From Allobosea sp. (GTDB lineage Bacteria > Pseudomonadota > Alphaproteobacteria > Rhizobiales > Beijerinckiaceae), in contig NZ_JAFKFW010000018.1 of NCBI RefSeq assembly GCF_017308015.1, forward strand, positions 1-64,000: a stretch of DNA of 64,000 nucleotides, read 5' to 3'. How positions within the stretch are numbered: the first letter of the stretch is position 1; each line of letters begins with the position of its first letter. Both the position numbers and the translations under genes were made by a program. Shown piece by piece: positions 43,346-52,791 of this stretch. The notes under the pieces were generated by a model. It had not been told where the DNA came from and made no database searches. It saw only the letters and a program-made list of their open reading frames with translations.

Positions 43346-43747
43346 TCAGGCAGCGGCCTTGTGGTCGCCAGTCCAGCCCGACACATACTGGGCGCCGACC
43401 CCGGTCCAGGCATCCATGTTCTTCCGGGCGAGTGTCGACAGCTTCTCGGCCTCGTCGGCATAGGCGCCGCCGACGCCTTTGGCGAAATCCTGCTGGGCGT
43501 CCACCGCCTCGCCGATTTCCTTGCAGCTGCCGAGCCTGGCGCAGAACTCGGCCTGGGCTTGCATGCGGTGGCCCAGGAAGGCCAAGATTTCCGAGGCGAT
43601 CGCGAACTGCGTCTCCCAGATTTTCTGCGGCAGCACGGTTGCCGAAGCGAGCTGCGCTTTGACGATCTGCATGCCTTCGTCGACCATGGCGCTGGGGCCG
43701 ATCTGGTCCGGAGCGAGCGAATTGGAGACAGGCTTCGTCGTAGGCAT
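43346..43747 (-). CDS. phasin family protein
   Basis: A 133-residue predicted helical protein. It matches the phasin family in size and features: ASATVLPQKIWETQFAIASEILAFLGHRMQAQAEF near residues 35-70, then a helical C-terminal part with KLSTLARKNMDAW. Phasins coat PHA granules and influence their number and size. It lies beside the phaC operon and converges on ackA, which supports the assignment. A possible half-good FixK site upstream was judged too weak to list. Confidence 0.83.
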   Translation of the reverse strand: MPTTKPVSNSLAPDQIGPSAMVDEGMQIVKAQLASATVLPQKIWETQFAIASEILAFLGHRMQAQAEFCARLGSCKEIGEAVDAQQDFAKGVGGAYADEAEKLSTLARKNMDAWTGVGAQYVSGWTGDHKAAA

Positions 43748-43862
43748 GTGAACCTCCTGAATTGTCTCGGCTGCCTGAATGGCGGCAATGGAGAGTTTCC
43801 TCCGAGGGCGTCATCCGGTCTTTGACGCAACGCAAAATCCGGAGGCGACGGGAGTTTTTTCG

Positions 43863-44333
43863 ATGACTGCGTCGAGTGCCGGGATTCTCATGTATCGCGT
43901 TGCGGAGGAAGGAACCCAGGTTCTCCTCGTCCACCCCGGTGGCCCGTTCTGGCGGCACAAGGATTTCGGCGCCTGGTCCATCCCGAAGGGCGAGCCATGT
44001 CCGGCGGAGACCGCCGAAGATGCGGCGCGGCGGGAGTTCGCCGAAGAGCTGGGAACCGTGCTCGAGGGGGCTCTCGCTCCGCTCGGATGCATTCGACAAA
44101 GATCCGGGAAAATCGTCGAAGCCTTTGCCGTCGAGGGCGACCTGGACACGGAGCGGATTCGTTCTGGCAGCGAGGTTGAGATGGAATGGCCGCGCGGCAG
44201 CGGTCGGATTCACCGGTTCCCCGAAATCGACCGTGCGGCCTGGTTCTCGCTTCCCGAAGCACGGTTGCGCATCCTGGCGGCGCAAGGCGAGTTCATCGAG
44301 CGTCTCGAGAAAAAGCTGCTCGGCGTGACCTGA
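43863..44333 (+). CDS. NUDIX hydrolase
   Basis: A 156-residue protein with a NUDIX box beginning at GEPCPAETAEDAARREFAEELG (family GX5EX7REUXEEXGU), near residues 42-63. The WRHKDFGAWSIPKGE and LLVHPGGPF flanks are typical of the small predicted (di)nucleoside polyphosphate hydrolases. The ATG at 43863 is preceded by GGGAG. It is divergent from the phasin gene. The actual substrate (ADP-ribose, Ap4A or similar) cannot be read from the sequence. Confidence 0.85.
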   Translation: MTASSAGILMYRVAEEGTQVLLVHPGGPFWRHKDFGAWSIPKGEPCPAETAEDAARREFAEELGTVLEGALAPLGCIRQRSGKIVEAFAVEGDLDTERIRSGSEVEMEWPRGSGRIHRFPEIDRAAWFSLPEARLRILAAQGEFIERLEKKLLGVT

Positions 44334-44649
44334 GACCGAGACCTGCCCGACGCCGATCTCTGCCTCTTCGATGGCTCTGTGAATTCAGCGTTGGCGGCGG
44401 CGTCGACGGCCTGGGGAATATCGTCCCCCGTATCACGGCGCCGAGCCCCAACGGGATCAGCAGCCACCGGCGGGCGACGAAGGATGGGTCTGGGTCCATT
44501 TCGGGCAATCGACGGCTCTCCCGTTCCAAGTCAGCAGCGATTGCAATCGCTGTTGCGGCAGGGGGCGTATGATCGATGTTGGCTGGTCTCGACGCGATGC
44601 ATCTGCCAATTGAGCATCCAAAGCAATATGGCGGCTAGGGAAGCGAACG
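44334..44649 (+). other. 316-base gap, no gene recognised
   Basis: Short open frames here have no recognisable protein content, and no RNA gene or strong repeat was seen. It probably contains the promoter of the solute-binding protein gene that begins at 44650. Confidence 0.4.
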
Positions 44650-45492
44650 ATGATGCGGGCGGGTTGGTTTGGGCTCCTGGGGGCGATGGTCTCGACTGCC
44701 GCTCTGGGGGCAGACACTCTTTTGCGGGCCCGAGAGACAGGAACGCTGCGTCTGGGAGTGCGGGCCGATGCCCCACCGTATTCTTATCGCGGCGCGAGCG
44801 GAGAATACTCCGGCTACATGGTTGATTTGTGCCGCGAGATGGGCAGGGCGGTAAGCACGAAGATCGAAAATCCGCGGCTGAAAATCGAGTACATTGAGGT
44901 TTCGGCGAATGACCGTCTGGATGCGGTCAAAGACGGAAAGATCGACATTCTCTGCGACCCGACGTCTGTTACTTCATCCCGGCGTGAGATGGTGGATTTT
45001 TCTTATCCCACGATGATCGATGGGGTCGGAGCCGTTTATCGTAAAAATGGGCCCACCAGCATCTCTGAATTCAATGGGAAAAATATCGGGGTCCTTCAGG
45101 GGACGACTGCCGAGCAGGCCTTGAAATCAATCTTATGGCAAATGGATATCAAGGCTAATATTGTTCCATCAGTTTCGCATGCTGATGGAATTAGGGATCT
45201 GACAAAAAATAAAATAGACGTCTATTTTGGCGATAGGGGGATTTTGAGCTATTATATCCGCGATAGTAAGGAATCTAAATCGATTCAATTGGAGAATAAT
45301 TACTATACATTTGAAACTTACGCGCTCGCGATACAGAGAGGCGATGGGGCGTTCCGCGCGCTCGTGGATGCCACTCTTGCAGATCTCTATCGCAGTCATG
45401 CCATACAGAAAATTTATACTCGCAGCTTCGGGAGCACCGTACCCGACGAATTCGTTCGGGTTCTTTATGTGATAAATGGCGTGCCAAAATAA
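44650..45492 (+). CDS. orphan amino-acid-type solute-binding protein (SBP_bac_3)
   Basis: A 280-residue periplasmic protein. The signal peptide covers residues about 1-19 (AALGADTLL). Family blocks are GTLRLGVRADAPPYSYRG, YSGYMVDLCREMGRAV and VKDGKIDILCDPTSVTSSRREMVDFSYP, typical of polar amino acid/glutamate-type binding proteins. No permease or ATPase gene lies nearby, so it may serve a distant transporter or a sensor. From about 45060 the DNA is much more AT-rich (many TAT, AAT and AAA codons) than its neighbours, which suggests recent acquisition of at least that part. Confidence 0.8.
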   Translation: MMRAGWFGLLGAMVSTAALGADTLLRARETGTLRLGVRADAPPYSYRGASGEYSGYMVDLCREMGRAVSTKIENPRLKIEYIEVSANDRLDAVKDGKIDILCDPTSVTSSRREMVDFSYPTMIDGVGAVYRKNGPTSISEFNGKNIGVLQGTTAEQALKSILWQMDIKANIVPSVSHADGIRDLTKNKIDVYFGDRGILSYYIRDSKESKSIQLENNYYTFETYALAIQRGDGAFRALVDATLADLYRSHAIQKIYTRSFGSTVPDEFVRVLYVINGVPK

Positions 45493-45675
45493 GACGGACA
45501 TTATCTTCGCCGTCGCCCGAAAGCTCGCGTGACGGCTTGGCCATCACTCCCCGGCAGTATGGTTACGGCTCATCTGAGCCGCCTTTCGTTTCTCCCATCT
45601 TCCTAACCGCCTCTAACACTTTGAACAAAGCATACCATGCATTATCCGATACCTATGTTCAGGAGGGTTTCGGGC

Positions 45676-46023
45676 ATGCAGCGCCTGATCAACGCGTTTT
45701 TCAATTCTGTGCGGGCATTCCGCAGGCTGGCCGCAAGCGAAAAAGCCTTTCAGCAGGAGCTTTTTGTGCTCATCTTATCGCTCCCGATAGGCTGGGTCGT
45801 CGCAAGAAGTTGGAGCAGTTTCGCCTTGCTGATCGGTGCGTTGTTGGCGCTGATCATGGTGGAAGTGCTTAACACCGGTATCGAGGCCGTATGCGATGCG
45901 GTGACCCCCGAGTTCAACAAGAATATCCAGCTGGCCAAGGATTGCGGTTCTCTGGCTGTACTCATTGCCGCGCTGATCGCTGCGGGTGTTTGGGTTGTTG
46001 CCCTGGCGGAATGGCTGATTTGA
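45676..46023 (+). CDS. dgkA: diacylglycerol kinase (DgkA family)
   Basis: A 115-residue protein with three membrane helices. The conserved segment EVLNTGIEAVCDAVTPEF (family ELxNTAIExxvD) contains the catalytic Glu, followed by AKDCGSLAVLIA (family AKDxgSAAV). The ATG at 45676 is preceded by an AGGAGGG ribosome-binding site; upstream ATGs at 45637 and 45655 are less likely. It recycles diacylglycerol from membrane-derived glucan or lipid turnover to phosphatidate. It appears to be a single-gene unit. Confidence 0.88.
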   Translation: MQRLINAFFNSVRAFRRLAASEKAFQQELFVLILSLPIGWVVARSWSSFALLIGALLALIMVEVLNTGIEAVCDAVTPEFNKNIQLAKDCGSLAVLIAALIAAGVWVVALAEWLI

Positions 46024-46079
46024 CACTTTTGGCTGTCCAGCCTGCCGCCGGCTTTCAGAAGCATGTGGAATGAATACTT

Positions 46080-46578
46080 GTAATTCTCGTTCCGTCTCCG
46101 CCAGGATCAGAGCGAAGAGGGCGCCGGGCTTTAGGCAGCAACTTGGTTGAAGGGAGCGGCGCGCCTGAATCAGTTTGGCGATCTCCTCCCCGCCCGCCAT
46201 TTCGGCAGGGGCGTGGTGAGGGGGCATTGGTTCGGCTTCAGCCATGCCATGACCCTCAGGTAGTTTTCGATATCGGGGGGCCTTGTCCCTGGCGATGCGA
46301 CGATCGGGATCGCGATCGACCTGCATGTCCTCGATCATTAGATGCGGATAGCACTTCTCATCGCGCGTGTGGCCGAGGTTGATATCAAGCCATTTGCAAT
46401 GCGGGCAGCCGCCGTTCAGCGGGTCGAAGACTAGAGCCTCAGGCACCGGCGTCGCGGCCGGGAGAGGGAGGCGAATACCTCGGAGATCCTCGGCAGTGTG
46501 CGGATATCCATGCAAGGCTAAGAGATCAGCCGCGTTTTCGGGCGCCAGAGGTATGGCCCGGGCCCGCCGACCTGTCCT
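46080..46578 (-). pseudogene. possible decayed gene with Cys/His-rich segment
   Basis: On the minus strand the frame is open from the TGA at 46579-46581 through the dgkA region. Its first 100 codons read as ordinary protein (ARAIPLAPENAADLLALHG and PLPAATPVPEALVF), with a Cys/His-rich piece CPHCKWLDINLGH...KCYPH. There is no ATG with a ribosome-binding site near the start (only an internal TTG), and the end runs antisense to dgkA. I do not recognise the family. It may be the remains of a gene or a chance frame. Confidence 0.25.
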
Positions 46579-46692
46579 TCAAATTTCCGGAGCCTTGGCC
46601 GGGGTCGCGATTTGCGCCGGGGCCGCTCGCTCGCCCGAGCGGCGTTGGGCCAGCTGCGCTGGAACGGGCAGGACGTCCGCAGCCGCTTTCGG

Positions 46693-47571
46693 TCAGCGCG
46701 CGTCGATGACGTCCTGAACGGTCTCGAAGAAGCTGCGCACCAGCGGCAGGCGCTGGCGCTCGGCCCGGCAGACGATGTATTCGCCGACGTCGAAATCGGC
46801 GCCGGTGATGATGATGCGCTTCAGGCCGTCCTCAGGCCTGAACTCCGCGGCGAAGACCACGCCGATTCCGAAGCCGAAGGCCACGGCCTCGCGAACCGCT
46901 TCGCGCGACTGCACCTCCAGCAGGTTCGCCGGCTTGATCCCGGCGGTGGAGAGCCTGTTCTCGAAGACCTCGCGCGTGATCGACCCGCGCTCGCGCAGTA
47001 CGATATCCTGGCCGGCGAAGGCCTCGATCGGCATGTGGTCATGCTTGGCCAGCTCATGCTGGTCCGAGACGAAGGCGACCAGATCGTCCGAGCGCAATCG
47101 GACGCTGTGGATGCGCGGGTCGGAGTTGGCCCGCGCCGTGATAGCGACATCGGCGGCGAAATCCATGATCTGGTCGACGACCTCCGAGGAGTTTCCGATG
47201 CTCAGCGAGAAGGTCAGGCCGGGATAACGCTCGCGCATGCGCGCCAGGGCCGGCATGACATGGGTGGCGCTGTCGGCCGCGATCCGTAGATGCCCGCGTT
47301 GGAGTGTACGGCTGCCGGCGAGCAGCGATTCCGCCTCGTCCTCCGCCGAGAACAGTTTGGTCGTGATGATGAAGAGGCTCTGCCCGAGCGGGGTCAGCTT
47401 CACCTGCCGCCCGGCGCGGTCGAACAGCCGGACGCCATAGGCGTCCTCCAGCCCGCGCACCTGGGCTGACAGGGTCGGCTGGCTGACATGGCGCGTCTTG
47501 GCCGCGCCGGTGAAGCTCTGCGCCTCGGCGACGGCATGAAAGGCGGCGAGGCCGGAATAGCTGATGGCCAT
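46693..47571 (-). CDS. LysR family regulator of the phosphonate operon
   Basis: A 292-residue LysR-type regulator. The winged helix (1-60) has AFHAVAEAQSFTGAAKTRHVSQPTLSAQVRGLE, and the effector domain follows. It is divergent from phnW. A nested perfect palindrome (47573-47606) begins just two bases upstream of its ATG and is the probable operator for autoregulation and for phnWAY activation. Regulators of this kind next to phnWAY respond to 2-aminoethylphosphonate; that is known from relatives and inferred here. Confidence 0.87.
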   Translation of the reverse strand: MAISYSGLAAFHAVAEAQSFTGAAKTRHVSQPTLSAQVRGLEDAYGVRLFDRAGRQVKLTPLGQSLFIITTKLFSAEDEAESLLAGSRTLQRGHLRIAADSATHVMPALARMRERYPGLTFSLSIGNSSEVVDQIMDFAADVAITARANSDPRIHSVRLRSDDLVAFVSDQHELAKHDHMPIEAFAGQDIVLRERGSITREVFENRLSTAGIKPANLLEVQSREAVREAVAFGFGIGVVFAAEFRPEDGLKRIIITGADFDVGEYIVCRAERQRLPLVRSFFETVQDVIDAR

Positions 47572-47572
47572 A

Positions 47573-47606
47573 TTTCCATAGATCCTATCTATGGGAGATA
47601 TGGAAA
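47573..47606. promoter_or_regulatory. nested palindromic operator between LysR gene and phnW
   Basis: The inner repeat CCATAGAT-CCT-ATCTATGG (47576-47594) is a perfect 8-3-8 inverted repeat. An outer pair, TTTCCATA (47573-47580) and TATGGAAA (47599-47606), is also perfectly inverted and shares its left arm. This pattern of one half-site with two alternative partners suits a LysR protein that can shift between binding positions. Confidence 0.65.
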
Positions 47607-47678
47607 CGATGTATTGGACCTATGTCAATCACGGTCCTAGCGTCCGGTCATCCGCCGCAACACATCGCGAGACCGTTC

Positions 47679-48824
47679 ATGGCCCAGGCCCGCCGCCCTG
47701 CCTCCTCCGAAACCGGTGATCCGCTTCTCCTGACTCCCGGCCCGCTGACCACCAGCAAGGCCATCAAGGAAGCGATGGTGCATGACTGGGGTTCACGCGA
47801 CGCGACCTTCGTCGGCATCAACAAGGCGGTTCTGGAGGAGCTGCCGAAGATCATCCATGGCGGCGAGGACTTCGTCACCGTGCCGATGCAGGGCTCCGGA
47901 ACCTTCGCCGTCGAGGCGATGCTGACCACCTTCGTGCCGCGCGACGGCAAGATCCTGGTCCTGATCAACGGCGCCTATGGCCAGCGCGCCAAGCGCATCG
48001 TCGAGATCGCCGGCCGCGCCGTTGCGGTCCACGAGACCGCCGAGGACACCCCGCCGGACCTCGCCGAGATCGACCGCATGCTCGTGGCCGATACCGCCAT
48101 CACCCATATCTTCACGGTTCATTGCGAGACGACCAGCGGCATCCGCAACCCGGTCGAGGCGATCGCGGCGCTGGCCAAGCGCCATGGCCGCCGCCTGCTG
48201 GTCGACTCGATGAGTGCTTTCGGCGCCCTGCCGCTCGACAGCCGCGAGGTCTATTTCGACGCGGTCGCCGCCTCCTCGAACAAGTGCATCCAGGGCGTTC
48301 CCGGCCTCGGCTTCGTTATCGCCCGCAAGAGCGCGCTGGCGCAGACCCAGGGCAATGCGACCACGCTGGTGCTCGACCTCCACGACCAGAATGCCGGCTT
48401 CGAGCGCACCGGCCAGTACCGCTTCACCCCGCCGATCCATGTCATCGTCGCCTTCCATGCGGCCTTGCAGGAGTTCTGGGCCGAGGGCGGCGTCGCCGGG
48501 CGCGGCGAGCGCTATGCCGAGAACGCCCGTATCCTGATCGAGGGCATGGAAGGGCTCGGCTTCCGCACGCTGCTGCCGGCGGCCCGGCAGGCGCCGATCA
48601 TCGTCACTTTCCACATGCCGGAGGACAAGAACTTCGTCTTCCAGCGCTTCTACGACGCGCTGAAGGATGCCGGCTACGTCATCTATCCCGGCAAGCTGAC
48701 GGTCGCGGACAGCTTCCGCATCGGCTGCATCGGCGCGCTCGGCGCGCAGGACATGCGCGCCTTCGTCGCCACGGTGTCGGATGTGCTTGATGAGATGGGC
48801 GTCGGCCTGAAGTCGGCCGCGTGA
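47679..48824 (+). CDS. phnW: 2-aminoethylphosphonate--pyruvate transaminase
   Basis: A 381-residue PLP enzyme of fold type I. It has the family start DPLLLTPGPLTTSKAIKEAM, the VHCETTSGIRNPVEAIA block near residue 150, the PLP-binding Lys in ASSNKCIQGVPGLGFVIA near 205, and the C-terminal FRIGCIGALG. It transfers the amino group of 2-aminoethylphosphonate to pyruvate, giving phosphonoacetaldehyde and alanine. The ATG at 47679 fits the usual family length; ATG 47622 lies only 16 bases after the operator and is less likely. The phnA gene follows after 11 bases. Confidence 0.93.
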   Translation: MAQARRPASSETGDPLLLTPGPLTTSKAIKEAMVHDWGSRDATFVGINKAVLEELPKIIHGGEDFVTVPMQGSGTFAVEAMLTTFVPRDGKILVLINGAYGQRAKRIVEIAGRAVAVHETAEDTPPDLAEIDRMLVADTAITHIFTVHCETTSGIRNPVEAIAALAKRHGRRLLVDSMSAFGALPLDSREVYFDAVAASSNKCIQGVPGLGFVIARKSALAQTQGNATTLVLDLHDQNAGFERTGQYRFTPPIHVIVAFHAALQEFWAEGGVAGRGERYAENARILIEGMEGLGFRTLLPAARQAPIIVTFHMPEDKNFVFQRFYDALKDAGYVIYPGKLTVADSFRIGCIGALGAQDMRAFVATVSDVLDEMGVGLKSAA

Positions 48825-48835
48825 GGAGCCCTGAG

Positions 48836-50089
48836 ATGACAATGCACACGAAGATCGGCTCGGATGTCGTTGCGAACGGGCGCGAATATGCGCGGCCGCA
48901 GCGCCCGACGGTGGTGATCTGCATGGACGGCTCGGAGCCGGCCTATATCGAGGCCGCCAGCGCCAAGGGCCTGACGCCGAACCTTGACCGGATCATGAAG
49001 ACCGGCGCCAGCACCCATGCCTATTCGGTGATCCCGAGCTTCACCAACCCGAACAACCTCTCGATCATCACCGGCCGCCCGCCGGTCTGGCACGGCATCG
49101 CCGGCAACTTCTTCTATGACCGCGAGGCCAGGGAAGAGGTGATGATGAACGACGCCCGCTTCCTCCGCGCGCCGACCATCCTGGCCGAGTTCCAGAAGGC
49201 CGGCTTCAAGGTCGCGATGGTCACCGCCAAGGACAAGCTGCGCACCCTGCTCGGCAAGGGTCTCGACTTCGCCTCCGGCAGCGCCATCGCCTTCTCCTCG
49301 GAGAAGGCCGACAAGGCCAACAAGGCCGAGAACGGCATCGAGAACGTGCTCGATTTCGTCGGCATGCCCGTGCCATCGGTCTACTCGGCCGATCTCTCCG
49401 AGTTTGTGTTCGCTGCCGGCGTCAAATTGCTGGAGACCTTCAAGCCTGACCTGATGTATCTCTCGACCACCGACTATGTGCAGCACAAGGCCGGGCCGGG
49501 CTCGGAGATGGCCGACTCGTTCTACGCCATGTTCGACGGTTATGTCGGCAAGCTCGACGCGCTCGGCTGCACGCTGGTCATCACCGCCGACCACGGCATG
49601 AACGACAAGCACCTCGCCAATGGCGAGCCGGATGTCGTCTATCTCCAGAGCCTGATGGACGAATGGTACGGCAAGGGCACGATGCGCGTGATCCTGCCGA
49701 TCACCGACCCTTACGTGGTCCATCACGGCGCGCTCGGCTCCTTCGCCACGGTCTATCTACCTGATGGCGCCAGCCAGGAAGAGGTCGCCGCCCGCATCTC
49801 CGGCCTCGACGGTATCGCGCTGGCGGTGACCTCGGCGGAAGCCTGCGAGCGCTTCGAACTGCCGGCTGACCGCATCGGCGATGTCGTGGTCGTCTCGACG
49901 CGCCAGAAGGTCATCGGCACCTCGCCGGACAGGCACGACCTCTCCGGCCTGACCGAGCCTTTGCGCTCGCATGGCGGCATCACCGAGCAGCGCGTGCCGA
50001 TGATCGCCAACCGGCCGATCACGGTGCCGATGGGCCGCACGCTCCGCAATTTCGACGTCTTCGACGTCGCCCTGAACCTGGTGAACTGA
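48836..50089 (+). CDS. phnA: phosphonoacetate hydrolase
   Basis: A 417-residue alkaline-phosphatase-superfamily enzyme. It has a metal-binding Asp in [16 protein letters not shown], the nucleophile Thr in [12 protein letters not shown], a second metal site in [13 protein letters not shown] and a third in [11 protein letters not shown]. It hydrolyses phosphonoacetate to acetate and phosphate. The ATG at 48836 has GAGGAG in front; GTG 48821 is an alternative. It sits between phnW and phnY, the usual phnWAY order in alphaproteobacteria. Confidence 0.93.
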   Translation: MTMHTKIGSDVVANGREYARPQRPTVVICMDGSEPAYIEAASAKGLTPNLDRIMKTGASTHAYSVIPSFTNPNNLSIITGRPPVWHGIAGNFFYDREAREEVMMNDARFLRAPTILAEFQKAGFKVAMVTAKDKLRTLLGKGLDFASGSAIAFSSEKADKANKAENGIENVLDFVGMPVPSVYSADLSEFVFAAGVKLLETFKPDLMYLSTTDYVQHKAGPGSEMADSFYAMFDGYVGKLDALGCTLVITADHGMNDKHLANGEPDVVYLQSLMDEWYGKGTMRVILPITDPYVVHHGALGSFATVYLPDGASQEEVAARISGLDGIALAVTSAEACERFELPADRIGDVVVVSTRQKVIGTSPDRHDLSGLTEPLRSHGGITEQRVPMIANRPITVPMGRTLRNFDVFDVALNLVN

Positions 50090-50090
50090 G

Positions 50091-51542
50091 ATGAACGCGA
50101 CGGTGAAGCCGCCGGTGCGGCGCGAGGCGATGCGCATCGCCGGCAAGCTGGTCACGACCGACGACATGGTCGAGGTCCATAATCCCTATGACAACAGCGT
50201 CGTCGGCCTGATCCCGGCCGCCCGGCCCGAGCATGTCCGCGAGGCCTTCGCCAAGGCCAAGGCGTTCAAGCCGAAGCTCTCGCGCTACGAGCGCCAGCAG
50301 ATCCTGCAGAAGACGGCGGAACTGCTGCGCGACCGCAAGGAGCTGTTCGCGAAGCTGATCACGGCGGAAGCCGGCCTGTGCTGGAAGGACTCGCTCTATG
50401 AGGCGAGCCGCGCCTATGACGTCTGGTCCTTCGCGGCGCAGCTCACCATCAAGGACGATGGCGAGATGTTCTCCTGCGACATCTCCCCGAACGGCAAGGC
50501 GCGCAAGATCTTCACCACGCGCCAGCCGCTGCTCGGCGTGATCTCGGCGATCACCCCGTTCAACCACCCGCTGAACATGGTCAGCCACAAGCTGGCCCCG
50601 GCGATCGCGACCAATAATCGGCTTGTCCTCAAGCCGACGGAACTCACGCCGCTGACCGCGCTGGCGCTCGCCGATGTGCTCTACGAGGCGGGCCTGCCGC
50701 CGGAGATGCTGTCGGTCGTCACCGGCAACCCCTCGACCATGGGTGACGCCATGATCACCGATCCCGATGCGGATCTGGTGACCTTCACCGGCTCGGTCCG
50801 CGTCGGCAAGCACATCGCCGACAAGGCCGGCTACAAGCGCATCGTGCTCGAGCTCGGCGGCAACGATCCGCTGATCGTCATGGAGGATGCCGATCTTGAT
50901 AAGGCGGCCGAACTTGCGGTCACCGGCGCGACCAAGAACTCCGGCCAGCGCTGCACGGCGGTGAAGCGCATCCTGGTGGTCGAGAGCGTCGCCGACGCCT
51001 TCGCCAAGCTCGTCGTCGAGAAGGCGAAGAAGCTGAAATGCGGCGATCCGATGGACCCCAATACCGATGTCGGCTGCGTCATCAATGCCCGCTCGGCCGC
51101 GCTCTTCCAGGCCCGCGTCGATGATGCGGTGACCAAGGGCGCCGAGGTGCTCCACGGCAAGCGGGCGGAAGGGGCGCTGTTCCACCCGACCGTGGTCGAC
51201 AAGATCCCCTACACCTGCGAGCTGGTGCATGAGGAGACCTTCGGCCCGGTGATCCCGATCATCCGCGTGCCCGACGACATCGCCGAGGTGATCCGGATAT
51301 CGAACTCTACCGCCTATGGTCTCTCTTCCGGCATCTGCACCAACCGCTACGATTACATCCAGCGCTTTGTTGCCGATCTGGAGGTCGGCACGGTCAATCT
51401 CTGGGAGGTGCCGGGCTACCGGATCGAGATGTCCCCCTTCGGCGGCATCAAGGATTCCGGCCTCGGCTACAAGGAGGGTGTCGTCGAGGCCATGAAATCC
51501 TTCACCAACGTCAAGACGTGGTCGATGCCCTGGACCGCGTGA
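50091..51542 (+). CDS. phnY: phosphonoacetaldehyde dehydrogenase
   Basis: A 483-residue aldehyde dehydrogenase. The general-base Glu is in [20 protein letters not shown] and the catalytic Cys in [16 protein letters not shown] near residue 290. The C-terminal part is [21 protein letters not shown]. In the phnWAY context it oxidises phosphonoacetaldehyde to phosphonoacetate with NAD(P)+. It starts one base after the phnA stop. A strong terminator follows immediately, so phnWAY is one transcription unit separate from the transporter genes. Confidence 0.93.
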   Translation: MNATVKPPVRREAMRIAGKLVTTDDMVEVHNPYDNSVVGLIPAARPEHVREAFAKAKAFKPKLSRYERQQILQKTAELLRDRKELFAKLITAEAGLCWKDSLYEASRAYDVWSFAAQLTIKDDGEMFSCDISPNGKARKIFTTRQPLLGVISAITPFNHPLNMVSHKLAPAIATNNRLVLKPTELTPLTALALADVLYEAGLPPEMLSVVTGNPSTMGDAMITDPDADLVTFTGSVRVGKHIADKAGYKRIVLELGGNDPLIVMEDADLDKAAELAVTGATKNSGQRCTAVKRILVVESVADAFAKLVVEKAKKLKCGDPMDPNTDVGCVINARSAALFQARVDDAVTKGAEVLHGKRAEGALFHPTVVDKIPYTCELVHEETFGPVIPIIRVPDDIAEVIRISNSTAYGLSSGICTNRYDYIQRFVADLEVGTVNLWEVPGYRIEMSPFGGIKDSGLGYKEGVVEAMKSFTNVKTWSMPWTA

Positions 51543-51556
51543 AACAAGAAAAGCCA

Positions 51557-51585
51557 ACGCAGGCGGAGCGATCCGCCTGCGTTTT
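51557..51585 (+). terminator. rho-independent terminator after phnY
   Basis: An 11-base perfect stem, ACGCAGGCGGA / TCCGCCTGCGT, with a GCGA loop followed by a short T-run (TTT). It begins 14 bases after the phnY stop codon. Confidence 0.85.
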
Positions 51586-51650
51586 CGTCTGTCAGGGGAA
51601 GAAAACGTCGCAAGAGCGTTCAAACTACTCACAAAACAGGGGATGAGAAC

Positions 51651-52670
51651 ATGAAGAACTGGCTTGCTTCCTGCGTCATCGGGGCTATCGCGCTGGCGCT
51701 TCCGGGCGTCGCTCATGCGCAGAAGACGAAGGTGACCGTCTACACTGCCCTTGAGAACGATCAGCTCGCGCCCTTCAAGGCTTCGATCGAGAAAGCCGTG
51801 CCCGAGGTGGAGGTTGTCTGGGTCCGCGACTCGACTGGCGTCATCACCGCCCGTTTCCTCGCCGAGAAGGACAATCCCCGCGCCGACATGGTGATGGGGC
51901 TCGCGGCGTCGAGCCTCCTGATGTTCGAGAAGGCGGGGCTTCTCGAAGCCTACAAGCCCGCTGGCGCCGATGCGCTGAAGCCGGCGTTCCGCGACAGCAA
52001 GGAGCCCTATACCTGGACGGGTATGGACGCCTATCTCGGTGTCGTCTGCTACAATACCGTCGAGGCCAAGGGCGTAGCCGTTCCGGGTTCGTGGAAGGAC
52101 CTGCTCAACCCGGCCTTCAAGGGCAAGATCGTGATGCCGCATCCGGCTTCGTCCGGCACCGGGTACCTGATGGTCGCCGGCTGGCTGCAGAGCATGGGCG
52201 AGGCCGAGGGCTGGAGGTTCATGGACGGGCTGCACGAGAATATCGGCGCCTATCTCCATTCGGGCTCGGCGCCTTGCGTCCAGGCCGCCCGCGGCGAGCG
52301 CACAATCGGGCTTGCGCTCGACATGCGCGCGGCTTCCGAGAAGAGCAAGGGCGCGCCGATCGAGGTCGTGATCCCGAAGGAAGGCGTGGGCTGGGAGATG
52401 GAGGCCAGCGCCATCGTCAAGGGCAACAAGAATATGGCCCTCACCAAGAAGATCGCCGACTGGTCGACGACCAAGGCGGCGAACGAGCTCTACTCCAAGA
52501 CCTATGCGATCGTTGCCGCCCCGGGTGTGGGGACCAAGCCCGCCAGCTATCCCGTCAATGCCGAAGCCGGGATGATCAACAACGATCTCGGCTGGATGGC
52601 CGACAACCGCGAGCGCGTGCTCGCCGAATGGTCGAAGCGCTACGAGTCCAAGGCGGCGCCGAAGAACTGA
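51651..52670 (+). CDS. 2-aminoethylphosphonate-type ABC solute-binding protein
   Basis: A 339-residue periplasmic binding protein of the iron(III)/putrescine-like (SBP_bac_6) group. It has a signal peptide of about 23 residues (GVAHAQKT) and blocks such as KVTVYTALENDQLAPFKASIEKAVP and FLAEKDNPRADMVMGLAASSLL. It also has the PHPASSGTGYLMVAGWLQSMGE segment near residue 165. Members next to phnWAY are the binding component of 2-aminoethylphosphonate importers. It is followed by its ATPase and permease genes. Confidence 0.88.
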   Translation: MKNWLASCVIGAIALALPGVAHAQKTKVTVYTALENDQLAPFKASIEKAVPEVEVVWVRDSTGVITARFLAEKDNPRADMVMGLAASSLLMFEKAGLLEAYKPAGADALKPAFRDSKEPYTWTGMDAYLGVVCYNTVEAKGVAVPGSWKDLLNPAFKGKIVMPHPASSGTGYLMVAGWLQSMGEAEGWRFMDGLHENIGAYLHSGSAPCVQAARGERTIGLALDMRAASEKSKGAPIEVVIPKEGVGWEMEASAIVKGNKNMALTKKIADWSTTKAANELYSKTYAIVAAPGVGTKPASYPVNAEAGMINNDLGWMADNRERVLAEWSKRYESKAAPKN

Positions 52671-52791
52671 GCCTCCGCCATGCCGCCAGCCCGCATGAGC
52701 GGCTGGCGGCATGGTCTGTGCAAGACGTCAGGAGAGGCTCCGCCATTGCTTGCGGAGCGGATCTCCGTCCGTTCAGATGAAGGCCGGCCCG

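Noticed and set aside
43822-43835. TTGAC-GCAA-CGCAA, a possible FixK site between phasin and NUDIX genes
   Set aside because: The right arm has two mismatches and the spacing to both starts differs from the other sites.
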